DNA of 64,000 nt from Diospyros lotus (taxonomy: Eukaryota > Streptophyta > Magnoliopsida > Ericales > Ebenaceae). The notes beneath the pieces were generated by a model. That model was given only the letters and a program-made list of their open reading frames with translations, was not told the origin of the DNA and did not search any database. Positions 43,320 to 55,918 of the stretch are shown here, in pieces. Where the stretch lies: the NCBI RefSeq assembly GCF_014633365.1, contig NC_068340.1, positions 15,727,879-15,791,878 of the forward strand. The letters run 5' to 3'. Position 1 is the first letter of the stretch; each line of letters opens with the position of its first letter. The position numbers and the translations under genes are program-made.

Positions 43320-44990
43320 ACTCTCAAGGCAAGCGTAAGTTCTCTTGAAGAACAACGCCATTTACTTTCTTTGAGACAACGCTCATGTAGAATGCACAAC
43401 TCTTCTGGACGCAAAGGAGGTTCTCCTAGACAACGTCATACTTTTTCGGGACAAGGACTGATGGAGCCTAAAAATAGCCAGTAGTATTCACCTAAACAAG
43501 GTTGGCAACTTGGCTTGACATCTTGTCGTTCTCTCGAACAAAGACATCATTTTCCCGAACAACTACCCATCCCAAATGAAGTCCAAGATATGAACTCTCT
43601 CGAGCATTCTATAGCTCCTAGGAAGAATCCTTAAGTGACTACAAGGGTACTGGGACCCTCGAGAGGAGTGTCTCCTACCATTTTGCTTGTAGTATATGAA
43701 GATTTAAAGAAGAATTATGATGAATTAAAGAAAAGTCATGAAGAGAATGCTAAAGCTTTGAAGGACTTAATCGTATTATTACAAGTTTTGTTACCTAATG
43801 TTGAACTGCCTCAATCAACTAGGCATCTGGCCTCGAGGAAACAAACCTTAGTTTCCCTTGAGAATATGGCATCCTCCCCCTCGAAACCCTCATTTTTCTA
43901 AGTGGCTTACAACCAATCCTCAAGAACCATGGCCATACAAGCCTATTTCTGAAAAGATATTACTAAATAGGCTAGGCAAACTAGAAAGACAATTGTCCCA
44001 ATAGGAGACCATGGAAAGTATAACCTCAAAGGGTAATGGAAATCCTACCAAGGCTATCTGTTTGAAGCTTACCACGATCGAGGCTACCTTGTAGAGTCCT
44101 TTGATATCAATTGAGGTGAAGAAAATTGTAGAAGAGATTCTCAAGCAAAAGAGGGTAATAACCTTTTATGATGAAATGCATAGGAGAAAAGTCCCATTTT
44201 TTGTTGAATTGCTGAGGCAACCACTCTCCCCAAAGTTTGAACTTTCGCAACTACCTATGTACTCTAGGAAGGGGAACCTTGACCCTCATGTGCAGCGATA
44301 TGAATCTCTCACTCTCTTACACAGGTAGGACGATGCAACAATGTGTCGTGCATTCCCCTTGACCCTAATAGATTAGGCTCACGTGTGGTATAATGAGTTG
44401 TTCAAGGGGTGCATTGTTTCTTTTGACCAACTCCAAAAGAAATTCATTATAGCTTTTACTGTCAATGCCCTAAGGAGGAAAGATCCTGCATACCTACTCA
44501 ACATTCGTTGAAGGCCCTAACAAGATGCTAAGATAGTATGTTGACCTCTTTAGAAATGCCACCTTGGAAGTACATGAGTTGTAGGTCGGTATCACAATGA
44601 AATGTGCGCTTAGTGATAGATGTAAGAAATCAAATCGATTTTCAAAACATTTTAAAAAATCAAACAAAGAAGCAATGAAAATGGATCGGTTTCTTACAAA
44701 TATAGTGATGATAGTCATATGCATACACAACCCAAACAATATGAAAGGCATAATAGGCAACAATTACCTCAAGAAAGAGAAGATATCGGTTGCTTTTAAT
44801 GACCCTTCGGTCTCCTTTCATGCTCCTACGAACAACTTCACGAGTAGCTACCCAAACCAGCTCCCTTATTTATCCTTGGCTAACCAAGACACCCCTATAA
44901 GCATAGGGGACCAAGTCAGCCCACACTTAGGCAGCCACCGAAACCCTTCGCTAGACTTTTGTGCTAGTTAAGTCTTGAGCGAAGGTGATG
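43320..44990 (+). pseudogene. Ty3/gypsy gag (Tat-like), broken
   Basis: A coiled-coil frame (43635-43901, DLKKNYDELKKSHEENAKAL) leads to the retrotransposon gag domain at about 44220-44520: FELSQLPMYSRKGNLDPHVQ, CRAFPLTL, WYNELFKGCIVSFDQLQKKF and RRKDPAYLLNIR. These correspond to the capsid-like core of plant gypsy gag. Frame changes and stops are frequent, and no pol follows. Confidence 0.72.
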
Positions 44991-46343
44991 TAAGGTTGTG
45001 CTTCGAATCTTAACAAGGATGATGGTCATCTCACAATCAAGAGACCAATAACAAGAAGAAGGGAGTTAGAGAAGAAGGAGAATAGGCGAAGCAAAGGAGG
45101 AAGAAGATGAACAGTATAGCAAACAAATTGAGAGAGAAGCTTGCTTTGCATGATCGATCTCGGGCACTTCTCTTAATTGAATGGAGAAACCCTTCTTCTT
45201 TCTACTCTCCAATTTGTCTCCCTTCTCTCTCTCCTCATAAATGCTTTATGAAACATTAAATGAAGAGGCAACATAGCATTAAATTCTCTATCGTCGAAAT
45301 TGACGGAAGAATGGCACGTGAGTACGAAGCTAGCATGAAGAAACAATTGATCATCAGGTTTGAATATTTAGCTAAATTGGTCAATGGTTTCAAAAAATCA
45401 TCTATTGTTTTCGAAATACAACAATTAGAATTTACATGTTGGGGAAGCTCGACAAATAGTTGGCAAGGCCAGGCAAGACAACAGAGTAAGGGATTGTTGG
45501 AAGAGATTAATAGCCGAGGGGCTCGACCCTCTTTCTGGGGGAGTGAAAGGATGGAGTACCTCTCTCTCTTTACAAAGCACACAAAAGTCCACCAGTAAAG
45601 CCCATCCATTTGGATGGAGTGTTCTGACTCAAAAACTGCATGCCAAATAGATGGAGATGAAAGCAAAGTCCAGCCTTAAGGCTGTCTTCATGCACAACCA
45701 CTTCCACTTCAATTGTGCACACATATCTCTTGTGCGGTCCTTTTACCAATTAAGAGGAGGGGATACCATAATCAACCCTCAATCTCTCAACATGAGCCTT
45801 TTGAAGAATCAAGGGTTGACCTAAAGAGAGAGTTGCTTCTTCTCCCATTTCTTCTTGATCCATGAGAAGATCTACTTGTCTAGTTCTCACCATCTTCGAA
45901 GTTTACCTAACACTTAGAAAGATCTGGAGCAAAAGCTTGTCCCAGGACAATGGCGAATCATTCTCTAGGACAACACTTGAGCACTTCCTCTGGGATAGGT
46001 GAATCTTGTTCTCTTTGAAAGATGAAAGTTGTTATCTGGGATAACACGAAATGCTTAAACCATTCTTGTGAAAGTATGAAATGAAAGTAAAGTCCATGAT
46101 TGATTGACCCTCTTTTATACCTCTACTTTAGCGAGAGGCCAGCTATTGCGTACGCCCACGAATTTATAGCAACTTCTGACAAATGTCATCTCACATTAAA
46201 TGTGATGGTTTGGTCACCGTCTTACAAGACCCATATACTATCTAGGACAACATTAGAAATAGTTCTCAGGGACAACTTTATCTCGATTAAAAAGTACTAC
46301 TCTTTCCTTTGACTTTCAACCCAAGGAAAGAGTGGGGAGCCAT
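44991..46343 (+). mobile_element. Noncoding gypsy interior and polypurine tract
   Basis: About 1.3 kb lacks any domain; the 136-codon minus and 112-codon plus frames at 45256-45666 overlap each other and have no family features. It ends with CCAAGGAAAGAGTGGGGAGC (46321-46340), a polypurine tract like that at 16191, followed by an LTR start at 46344. Words such as GACAAC recur (for example GGGACAAC and AGGACAAC at 45950-46275). Confidence 0.5.
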
Positions 46344-47251
46344 TGTTGTAGTGTAACCTTTGAGGGAAGATGTCACTCTCTTGAGAAGGCAACAATTACC
46401 ATGTAAGTTGTTTAAATGGATTAAAAAACACATTTTCCTAGTTGAGTCATTTCCTTGGGGAACTCCAAGGGAGATGTTCTTGAAGGGAATCACTAGTATG
46501 GCAGTATAGACAATTTTTTTTTTTTTTATTGTGTATCAGATACACGCAGCGAAATATAACATTCACGCCATACATAGCTTAGGTATTTAAGCAACATACA
46601 TATTCAATAATTGAATACATAAATAAATGTATATCTGCTGCCTGATGAAGGGATGAAATATAGAACCGATTTTTGTATTGAGATAGAGTCCACTTCAAGA
46701 TGTGTTGGTCCTGGTCAGTCCACACATATTATGCAGTAGGGTATCGTTCTGGTTATCTCCTCCCATGCTAGACACAGAGGATTTATGTATCACCAGTGTC
46801 TGTGTCTCAAAATTATGTGTATCAATTACACGTATAATTTTTATGATTTTTTAGAGGAAGAAGAAAGAAGAAAGAAGAAGCTACGTGAGAAAATCAAAGA
46901 GAGAGAGAGAGGCCAGAGGAAAGGGCAGAAGGCTCTGCCTTTTTTATAAAATAAATTCCCTCCGCCATCCATTTTTCTTCTTTCTCTCCCTAAATTGAAT
47001 TCTTTTTTGAAATCTGCGTAGCCCTCCTCAATTATTCTCTCAATAATTTAGAGGTTACTATGCAATTTTACTATGTACTGTGCAATTTTGGTTATCACCT
47101 CTTACTATGCAATCAATAATTGATTTCATACTATGCATTATTACTATGTACTATTGGCGATGGCCAATGGTCAACTTTTGACCAATCAATTCCAAAGACA
47201 TTTTGGGCACACGATGTCGATATCAAACGCAACACTATATGGTGTATGACT

Positions 47252-48837
47252 TGTTGAGCCAAGTTGCTCCAATCAACCTATTGTGTATTTTGATATTTAA
47301 CAAAACATAATTTTAGTAAAACTATTTTTGGTATATTTAAAACCCCTAATGGATTTTTGATATGTGTTAAGTATTATAGTATTTTGTGTATCAAAATGAA
47401 CCAAGAAATGCTATTTGATTCTAAGTAGAATATTAGCACACTATAAGGGAACATATAAGAAAATGTTTTGTTTTTGAAAAACTAACTCCCAGTATTTTCA
47501 TAGCTAGTATTCATTATTTTGAAAATGATTTTTAGTGAATTTTTCAAGTAATGAAAAGTATGTATTTTGGAAGTGCTAAAATCGTCAAAAACGGAATTTG
47601 TTCTAAAACCCAAAATCTACTTTCTTATCTATTTGGATTTTGATTTTTTAGATATTTTTATTGAATCCAAATGGAGGGTATTTTGTTATTTACATTTATG
47701 TATTAAAGTAAATGGAAGGTAAAGTATAAATAAAAGAAAATGTGTACATTTACTTAAACTAAAGAAATGTAAATATCTTGTAATGAATTTATGCTATGTA
47801 TTGTATTATCAAAACAAATCTTATTTTTCTAAAATCTGGACTGAGAGTCGACTCCCGGTGAGGGACAGTCGACTATAAGTCAAATGGCAGTCGACTGTGG
47901 ATGTGCATCAGTCGATATAGCCGAGCATTGTTTATGCAGAGTCAAGGTAGCCGAGAGTAGGTTTTGGCCAGTCGACTGTCGAGTCGACTGTAGGCCAATG
48001 AGAGTCGACTGTCTTGAGAAAGTGAGAAAGTCGACTGTGGGTGGAGCGAGAGTCGACTGTGGGTGTCGCGGAGTCGACTGTCAGTTAGAGCAGTCGACTG
48101 CCAGACTCCAACGGTCGAATTTTTAGAGCCGTCGCAGGTCGTTTTGGGAGCCTTAATATAAATATCAAAAGGAGAAATCTGAAGAAGGCTAATGCTCTAC
48201 CATTTCCTATCTTCTTAAAGCACACTTAAGCTCTCAAGCACTCAATTAAAGCAATCCAAGGCCCAAGGAGCTTCAAAGATCTATCCATTGGAGTCTCAAG
48301 GCAAAGAAGAAGTTTTCTTCTTATTGGTAACTTGTATCATTTCATTTTGCCTTGTATATTATTCTTGTATTGATATCCATTGTAGTCCGAGTGTGTTGGA
48401 CATATGATTGATTTATTTGTATTAGATTGTGGATTGTGAGTGGCATCCTAGAGCCCAAGTAATCTAGGTGTATTATTGTGTTGTAATAGTTTCAGGGGTG
48501 AGCTAAGGGGAAACCTTGGGGTGTACAAGTTTGCTAGGTGTTCTTGTGTGGAAACGTAGTGGTGGTTTTAGTGGAACCTCAAGTGTCGATTTGACCTTGA
48601 GAGAGTGGAGTAGGTGTTGGATACACCGAACCACTATATATCTTGTGTTTATATTGTGGTTGTTTGTGTATTTATATTGCTATCATTTCCAAATAACATA
48701 TATATTTATAATAAGTGTATTTTGTGTATAAGAAAATCTCAAGAGTTTTAAAAAGGAAAGAATCGATTCAATAAGTTTTTAATCACTCAATTCACCCCCC
48801 CTCTTGAGTGGCCATTGTGTGTGTCAAGGGACCAACA
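47252..48837 (+). mobile_element. Nested copia-type solo LTR (1586 bp), TGACT duplication
   Basis: It starts TGTTGAGCCAAG and ends GGGACCAACA, with TGACT at 47247-47251 and 48838-48842. Its upstream part aligns with the inverse of the LTR at 29051-31180. It has a GTCGACT array (47845-48118) and a TATAAATA box near 48157. Its end has TTCACCCCCCCTCTTGAGTG, typical of SIRE/Maximus-like copia LTRs. It is inserted in the LTR 46481-49891. Confidence 0.88.
47845..48118. repeat. Array of ten GTCGACT words in the LTR
   Basis: GTCGACT, often as AGTCGACTGT, occurs ten times in about 250 bp (first 47847, last 48093) with irregular spacing of about 10-50 bp. Each contains the GTCGAC palindrome. It stands in the U3 part, upstream of the TATA-like box. 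Confidence 0.9.
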
Positions 48838-51289
48838 TGACTTTCTAGGTTTACTACCCATTAACAATCAAATAATATTGAAACCCTTTTCCAGTATTGG
48901 TAAACTCCTTGACCCATCACTGGAACTTCTCCAAATCCCGACGATGTTATGAGATTTCTTGAATAGCGCCTAGTAGTGGTTCAAGATAGTATAAGTGGTA
49001 GTAAAGTCTCACTTTAAGTGAACATATTACAGTTAACTATTACTGTGTATATAATTCTTTCATCACCTAACATCCAGAATGAGTAAGAGTCATGGAGTGA
49101 CAAACTCACAAACTCAGTAACTATGTGTCAAACCTCATTAATGTGACTAGATGACACATCAGAAAACACTTTTCCTGACTTTCAATCTGTCCTGGCCAGG
49201 GACTATCCCGTCACATTAATAATAGATCACATAGGACGTTCTCCCTATCAAATACCAATAAGGATGACAAATCATATTCCCGACACTTGTTTCCGTATAC
49301 CAGCAATACGGAACCACATAGATGAACGTTTTCACCTCCTAATTGGATGATTCAACTCATTACCAAATCCCATACACCAATACATAAACACAACCATGCC
49401 GATTCAAGTCTAAGGATTAACACATCATCGCAACTTAATGACATGACCATTATCTACCAAGCCATGTGGTCAATCATCGGCATCACATACGGTTGATTGT
49501 TCCCCAACGACCACCCACATGTTTACTAGCGAAATCTCATGTCATATGGTGCATGACACACCATTTTTCCATTAATATCCCCATATTGAACGAGACAGTA
49601 ACCCCTGTGGTAGTCCTTACTCAATTAGTCAAAGTCCTTATCTAAAGAATTTAAGGACTGTGAATAGTTTAAGATATTTGGTTACTAGAGAATCTTGTCA
49701 CACAGTCTCAACACCTTGAGAATAAGATTCTCACACAGAAGATTTAAGGACTTATTCATATAATTGATTGGAGAAAATATGAATGAAGAAAACCTTGCTT
49801 TTTATAAATTTATATAAAAATACAATTAATGCATTAAAACGAGCCCACTAGATGTCATCCAAATCAAGCATTAGGGCACACAACACTAACAGTTCTTGCT
49901 GACAAGTTGTTGGAATAGTCATATGATAGTATGTGTGAATTTAAGAATTTTACGCTAACAATATGTAGTTTAGGTATTTATGCAACACGATATTACTTCA
50001 TAAGTAATACAATAAAAAATGTACTTGAAAGGCTGATATCAGGTAGGTGTAGAAACTATTTTGACACTGAGATTAAATCCTCCTCAGATTATGGAGGGCA
50101 TAGTTTGTCCATACCTAGCAAGCCTTCTGGTATCAACTCTTTGCTCTCGTCTTGTGCTAGCTAGAGGACGTTGAGTCACTCGCACTTATCATTCTCTCTC
50201 AGACTATCCAAAAATTCCAAACTCAACGATTGAGCCACTTGTAGCAAGAAGCAGAGAAGAAGTAGAAAATAACAAAGAAAATAAGATAACAACCAAGAGA
50301 AAGAAGCTAAGGTTCTTTTATTATTTTCCAACTCATTATTCCCTGATTTTTGCCTTTAATAAAGCCTTTTGTGACCTCCACGTGTCACCCAAAGGATACC
50401 CACCGAGACGACACATGTAAGCCACCAATTTGAGCTAAGGCGACAAAAATGATCGATTGTTTCATCCAAGATGTTAACTATTTCCCAACTCTTCAGAAAA
50501 AATGATCATCAGTCTCCCTAAACTATCGACCGTTTCTCCCTTTTAAGGAAAACTAGTCGACAATTTCGATTTACATGCTACATGGTCCCATATTAAGCTA
50601 AAACCAGTTCCTTAACATTTAACGAACCGCGCTATTAACTCTTAATGACATATGCTAAACAATCATTAACTATTAATATCGATGAGAACATAATAGGTGC
50701 AAAGTACTGATACCAGACGCTACACTATATGGTGAGTGACTTTATAGGTTCATTGTCTAATAGCAATCAGAAAACATCAAACCCTTTTGACACTAACCGA
50801 ATATTCCAACCCATCTCGAGAATCTCTCCATATTCTCGACATGTTCTAAAAGGCCTTGGATAACACCCACTACAAAAAAATTGATTTTTAGCGGCGATTT
50901 TTTTAGCATTTAGCGACGATTTTTAACCGCAGCAAAGTGGTTTAGCGACAGTTTTGAAAATCGTCGCTAATACAGCCGCTACACAGCATTTAGCGACAGT
51001 TTTAGGTAATCGCTGGTATAACCGCCGCTACGTGATATTTTTAGTGGCGGTTTTCAAATTGCTGCAATTAGCAGCGGTTTTTTAAATTTAGCGGCAGTTT
51101 TAAAATTGCCGCTAAAATTAATTAAATTTAATACTAAATTTAATTATCAAAAAATAATTTAACGACAGTTTTGTTAATTTTTTGCGGCGGTTTTGAAACC
51201 GTTGCTGCTTCTCGCATGTGGGCCAAACTCACGCCCGCTAGGCCTCGCCCCTACATGCCCGAGCGCAGCCACTATCGCGAACCTTTGCC

Positions 51290-51440
51290 ATGCGCGCGAG
51301 CGCCCGCGTGTTCGCTCGTCCTCACCGCGCCTGTTGGAATTTATTCCAGCAAATTGCATTCCCCGAGTTTCGATCCCATGACCTCCCGTACGCGCGTGAA
51401 GCCACCTAATCTGCAAAGCCACCTTGTAATATACTCGCAC
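51290..51440 (-). mobile_element. Possible tRNA-derived (SINE-like) segment in the CACTA element
   Basis: On the minus strand TGGCTTTGCAGATTAGG (A-box-like) is followed about 35 bases on by GGGATCGAAACTC (B-box-like), then a GC-rich part. The arrangement resembles a tRNA-type polymerase III promoter. No poly-A tail or duplication was seen, and the match to the box consensus is loose. Confidence 0.25.
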
Positions 51441-51847
51441 ATATTAATTTTTTATTTTTTTATTACTGAATTTTGTGACAATTTTTTAAAACTACAGCGA
51501 AATTTAATTTTTGATTTTTTTATTATTGAATTTTGCGACGGTTTCGACAAAATTGTCGCTAAATTTAATTTTTTTTAATTTTTTTATTAATGAATTTGGT
51601 GGCAATTTTGACAAAATCGTCGCTAAATTTAATTTTTTATTTTTTATTAGTGAATTTTGCGAGGGTTGTTTAAAATTGCCACTAAATTTAATTTTTTTAA
51701 ATTTTTTTATTAATGAATTTGGGGGCGATTTTGACAAAATTGCCACTAAATTTAATATTTTATTTTTTTATTACTTAATTTTGCTACGATTTTCAAAAAA
51801 TTGCCGCACAATTTAATTTTATAATTTTAATTAATTAATTTTATAGG

Positions 51848-54385
51848 TATAATACCCCGCTTTTCTCTTATCGAGCGTGTCACTATGTTGGGGTCCAAAA
51901 TATACATAAATTATTTTTTTCTTTCTTTCTCGGTACATAACTTAAACCTTAAGTACCGAATTCCAAATGAAACCCCTAGCAAATCATTCACAATATGTGG
52001 AAGCGATAATCGAAACATGATATGGTACATAGTCAATTCATTTTATAACATTATAAGAATCCGCACCATATATTAACATTATATCCTTTATACTGAAATA
52101 TATAAATACATTGCTATATCTCAACTCATTAAAGCATGAGCTAAAAACGTATTCGGATAGACAAATTTTCGGAACCTCCTACTGAATCCATCGGCCACGC
52201 CATCACGTGCCGTCATATCTCAACCTACTCCTTGCCTAAATTGTAAGTCTCAAGTAGAACGTTGAGCGTTCCAAGGGCATAACCCATTAGAAGATGAAGG
52301 TTCTAGTGAGAGTCCAAATATATATATATATATATATATGAATGCATGATGCAATAACATGATCAACATTTGCCCTTAATGTAACTTCCCAAGCCTACCA
52401 GCCTGGCACAGAATCTTAGACAAATCCTGAACCTCTACAGGATAAGCCTAACATTATTCCATCATTGCCCTAGGAGAATTACGTCTACACTCTGGGGGCG
52501 ACATCCCATTCCCATGCACAAATATCAATATAACAATAATATCGTGCCATGCAATTATCACGACTTTCCATGCAATATGACAAAATGAATATTGCATTCA
52601 TAAGTAGCATGCATATATATAACAATCATATCATAAATATAAGTTCTTTTGAGAAAACCACTCACCTTTGCCCAAAGATCAAGACACCTCGAAAAACGCG
52701 CATTACCTCGATATGCGTGCTGACCTCGATTCTCGTGCCAACTCTCAAAGTTGTACCAATCACATCGTCTTGATCACCTCAATCATAAAAATGATATTTA
52801 ATCACTAAATATCCTCAATATTCCATTTATTTCATTTTTCCTTTATTTTCTCTCATTTTTCTTTCTAAAAATCCCAATAAATACCATCAAGACTATTTTC
52901 TCAAATCTAACTCCACAATAATTCATAATATACTATGAAATTCAAGGGAAAAATACTGGACTTACCCGAATGTTACGTTTTCATACAAAACGAGGCTCTT
53001 TGGTGTGAAAACCGAGACATCGGGAAGCCCAAACCCAAATCTTTTTACACGGACCTCGATAAAATAATTTTCCAAATTTTTCCAATATTTTTCTGGATTT
53101 TTCGGACCAGCCACGCACCTGCACGCACCTAGGGCAAGTGGTGGCGCATAGAGACCTGCGCATGATCGGCACGCGCTTATTGTCTTCTCCGGCTAACTTT
53201 TTTCGGCGACGGCCGATTGCTCCACCAACCTCTTCTCCTTCCTCAGTCGATCAACATGGCACCTCTTGTGCCTCGAAAGGAGCTTGGAAAGGCTGTCAAT
53301 CGGCCAGTAGAACTCTTGGCTAAGGCGTCCGCCACCTTTTCCGGCAAGCCTTCGAAACCCCATCAAACTTCAACGAAAATGCTTGATTTTCTCCAAATAT
53401 AATCTTTAGGCTATGGGAAATAAAAGCCCTATGGTTTGGAATGCCAATTCGTTTGATAAGGGGGTCGATTTGAAGCTTTATTTTCTGTAAATTTTTGGCC
53501 ACATGAACGCCTATTTATAGGCATTTTCGAGCATCCAAATGCCCTTGGCTGAGCAACCCATTGCCTTAGGAGTCTCCACCTCCCTTAGATTGGCCTAGAA
53601 GCAACCCTGGCCGACCAAATCATCACTTGTAGGCTTTGACCAAATGACCAAACTTTCGGTCGCTTTTTTTCCCATTTTTTGGCCACCCCGATGGCCTTTG
53701 TCGGATCTGCCTTTACAAAAAAGCTTCCCTCGACCATGCCTCGTGCAACCCTATGGCCAAAATTGGCCATGGCCGACCGGCCATGTGCTGGTCAGATTTC
53801 CCCATGATGCCATTTTTGAGTTTTGCACTTTTACCCCACTGATTTTGGTTTTCTCATTTTGGCCCTCTTTCACCAAGCCCCTTAACTTTTGATAATTGCC
53901 TATAAGTCCCTCAAGTCCTAAAACATCCATTTGACTCTTGAAGATTCCGAAAAAACATCATTTTGACCTTTCTCTAGCAATTTCCAAAAATTGCACTTAG
54001 GCCCGATTCTTCGTTTTGGCCCTAAACCTCTTCGTTTCTTCTTGAAACCACTGAAGAGTTGTTTCTTATGAAAAACAAAAGCCCCCTCAAGCTTCCGTTG
54101 ACTTCCCGAAAGTCATTTATAACAATTCAGTATTGCAATCTAATTGACAACTGCATTTTAGCTGTACCGAAATCTATTCCCGATCTCATTTTTTTCGATG
54201 CCATAAATCATGCTTTGAAATACTCATCACGGTCATATCATTTTCCTTTGGCATCTCGGCTCTAGGGCACTCTCTGCAGTCGATTCGGTCAATTTTTGGG
54301 CTATTTAGATACCAATCTTTCCTGAAATTTTATTTTTCTAATAAAATACTTATTTTCAAATAATCCAAATTTCTTGGGTATTACA
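51848..54385 (-). mobile_element. Probable gypsy-type solo LTR inside the CACTA element
   Basis: On the plus strand it starts TATAATACCCCGC and ends TTGGGTATTACA; in its own sense it starts TGTAATACCC, as does the LTR at 19853. The CACTA subterminal repeats continue on both sides (AATTTTA on the left, GCAACGATTTTTC on the right). A target duplication is not evident; the left tip has lost the expected TG. A TA microsatellite occurs at 52318-52340. Confidence 0.6.
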
Positions 54386-54472
54386 GCAACGATTTTTCAA
54401 AACCGCCACAAAATGTTGGATAAACCGCCGTAAAAAACATATTTTGCGGTGGTTGAAAAACCGTCGAAAATA

Positions 54473-55918
54473 ATATGTTTTGCGAGGGTTTTCAAAATTG
54501 TGGCAAAAAACCCATTTTTTTGTAGTGACCTAGCAACGACCTAGAACAATGTAGAAGGCAATGAAGTATAATTTTAAGTGAGTCTACTACAGTTATCGAT
54601 TACCGTGTAATACAATTATTACATCACTTAATGTCCTGACTGAGCCAGAGTTAATCGCCGCAAAATACGTACCATGTTTTGCGAGGTATTTTGCCAACCT
54701 TGTCGCTAAAAAATAAAAAAAAATAAAATAAAGAATTAAAATTTAGTGACAGGTCAACCCGTCACTAAAAAATAAAAAAAAATTAAATAAAAAATTAAAA
54801 ATTTTATATTTAAACATATCACAATCATTTTTACCATCATTAATATTAGTAAAAATTAAACTAATAATTTTTTAAATATTTTAAAATTAAAATCAAAATA
54901 AAAACATAATTTTTCACTGCTAATATAACAATTAATAAAGTTTTATTTAAATTAATAATGAAATAAAATTAAAATTAATATCATTAAATAAGTTTAAAAA
55001 ATTTTGATGTATAAATATAATTTTGAAATATTTGAAAGATAATAGTATAAATATATTTTATATACATCAATGAACAAGGAGGCTTCTAGATCTGCTGGCT
55101 CACGTGCAAAACTTGGTCATGAGAAGTTGAGGGTTCAAATTTGGTTGAGAGCATGAGATAATTGTGGAGAGTATTATCCCAGCGTTGCCACGTGGCGAGT
55201 AGAGGAGCGGCCACGTGGCGCATTGAGGGGTGGGTGGGGCCTAACGCGAGTTGAATTTTGAATTTTGGATTTTGGGGTTGAATTTAGCGACGAAATTAGT
55301 GACTGGGTCAATCCCGTTGCTAAAAAATAAAATAATTAATTGATTAATTAATCAAAATTTAGCGACGGGGTCAACCCCGTCGCTAAAAAATTAAATAAAA
55401 AAAATTTAAATTTAGCAACGGAGTCAATCTCGTCGCTAAAAAATAAAAAAAATTAAATAAAAAATTTTAATTTAGCAACGAGGTCAAATCCATTGCTAAA
55501 AATATAAAAAAAAAAATTAAAATTTAGCCACGGGGTCAACCCCGTCGCTAATTAGCGATGGATATAACCCCCGTCGCTGATTCTGTCACTAAAATACTCT
55601 CGTTGCTAAATTTCAGCGACGTCATTTTTAGCGACGAAAAGGTACGTGTCACTAAATTCGTCGTTAAATTTTTTAGCGACGGATTCTTATGTTTTAGCGA
55701 TGGAAAATTCCGTCGCTAAAACGTTGATTTTTTGTAGTGTAAAATGTTTTGCAAGGGTTTTCAAAATTGTCGCAAAAACCCATTTTTTGTAGTGACCTAG
55801 CAATGACCTAGAACAATGTAGAAGGCAATGAAGTCTAATTTTAAGTGAGTTTACTACAGTTGTCGATTACCGTGTAATACAATTATTCCATCACTTAATG
55901 TCTCGACTGAGCCAGAGT
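54473..55918. repeat. CACTA right end and flank duplicated around a second insert
   Basis: 54473-54651 (the last 55 bp of the CACTA element plus about 124 bp of LTR flank, ending GAGCCAGAGT) recurs almost unchanged at 55741-55918. Between them is a 1.1-kb CACTA-like piece. The second copy keeps the junction GTAGTG/ACC. This looks like a duplication formed during repair of a transposon excision or an unequal exchange, not two independent insertions. Confidence 0.82.
54652..55740. mobile_element. CACTA-like fragment with TTTAGCGACGG repeats
   Basis: It contains at least ten inverted or direct units of TTTAGCGACGGGGTCAA and CCGTCGCTAAA and ends TTGATTTTTTGTAGTG, a CACTA right end (near 55739). 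The left end lacks CACTACA, so it is truncated. The subterminal repeat differs from that of the neighbouring element, so it is a different CACTA family. At 55090-55140 TGGCTCACGTGC and GGGTTCAAATTTG resemble a loose tRNA A/B-box pair. Confidence 0.65.

Larger units (their letters stand above)
46481..49891 (-). mobile_element. Copia-type solo LTR with nested LTR, GTTCT duplication
   Basis: On the plus strand it starts TGAAGGGAATC and ends CACAACACTAACA, with GTTCT at 46476-46480 and 49892-49896. In its own sense it starts TGTTAGTGTTG and ends ...CCCTTCA, like the copia LTR at 17401. Its net length without the nested LTR (47252-48837 plus 5 bp) is about 1.8 kb. No internal domain remains. Confidence 0.87.
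50868..54527. mobile_element. CACTA (En/Spm-type) non-autonomous transposon, ACC duplication
   Basis: It begins CACTACAAAAAAAT and ends ATTTTTTTGTAGTG, the diagnostic CACTA terminal repeats, with the 3-bp duplication ACC at 50865-50867 and 54528-54530. Subterminal regions hold many short repeats of GCGGC(A/G)GTTTT, TTTAGCGAC and AAACCGCC in both orientations, where transposase of the autonomous element would bind. No transposase frame is present. A gypsy-type LTR (51848-54385) makes up most of its length. Confidence 0.92.

Noticed and set aside
45256..45666. 136-codon minus frame and 112-codon plus frame
   Set aside because: Complementary overlap, no known domain, and located in the noncoding interior of a gypsy remnant.
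47845..48118. Possible CRISPR-like repeat array (GTCGACT)
   Set aside because: The repeats are only 7-10 bp with irregular spacing and lie in a plant LTR with a clear target duplication. There are no cas genes, and CRISPR does not occur in plants.
51290..51440. A tRNA gene suggested by A- and B-box-like words
   Set aside because: The cloverleaf cannot be formed and the boxes deviate. Kept only as a weak SINE-like feature.
51504..51816. Paired open frames rich in Asn, Phe, Ile and Lys
   Set aside because: They arise from the subterminal repeats of the CACTA element, which are in a 3-base-compatible register in both directions.
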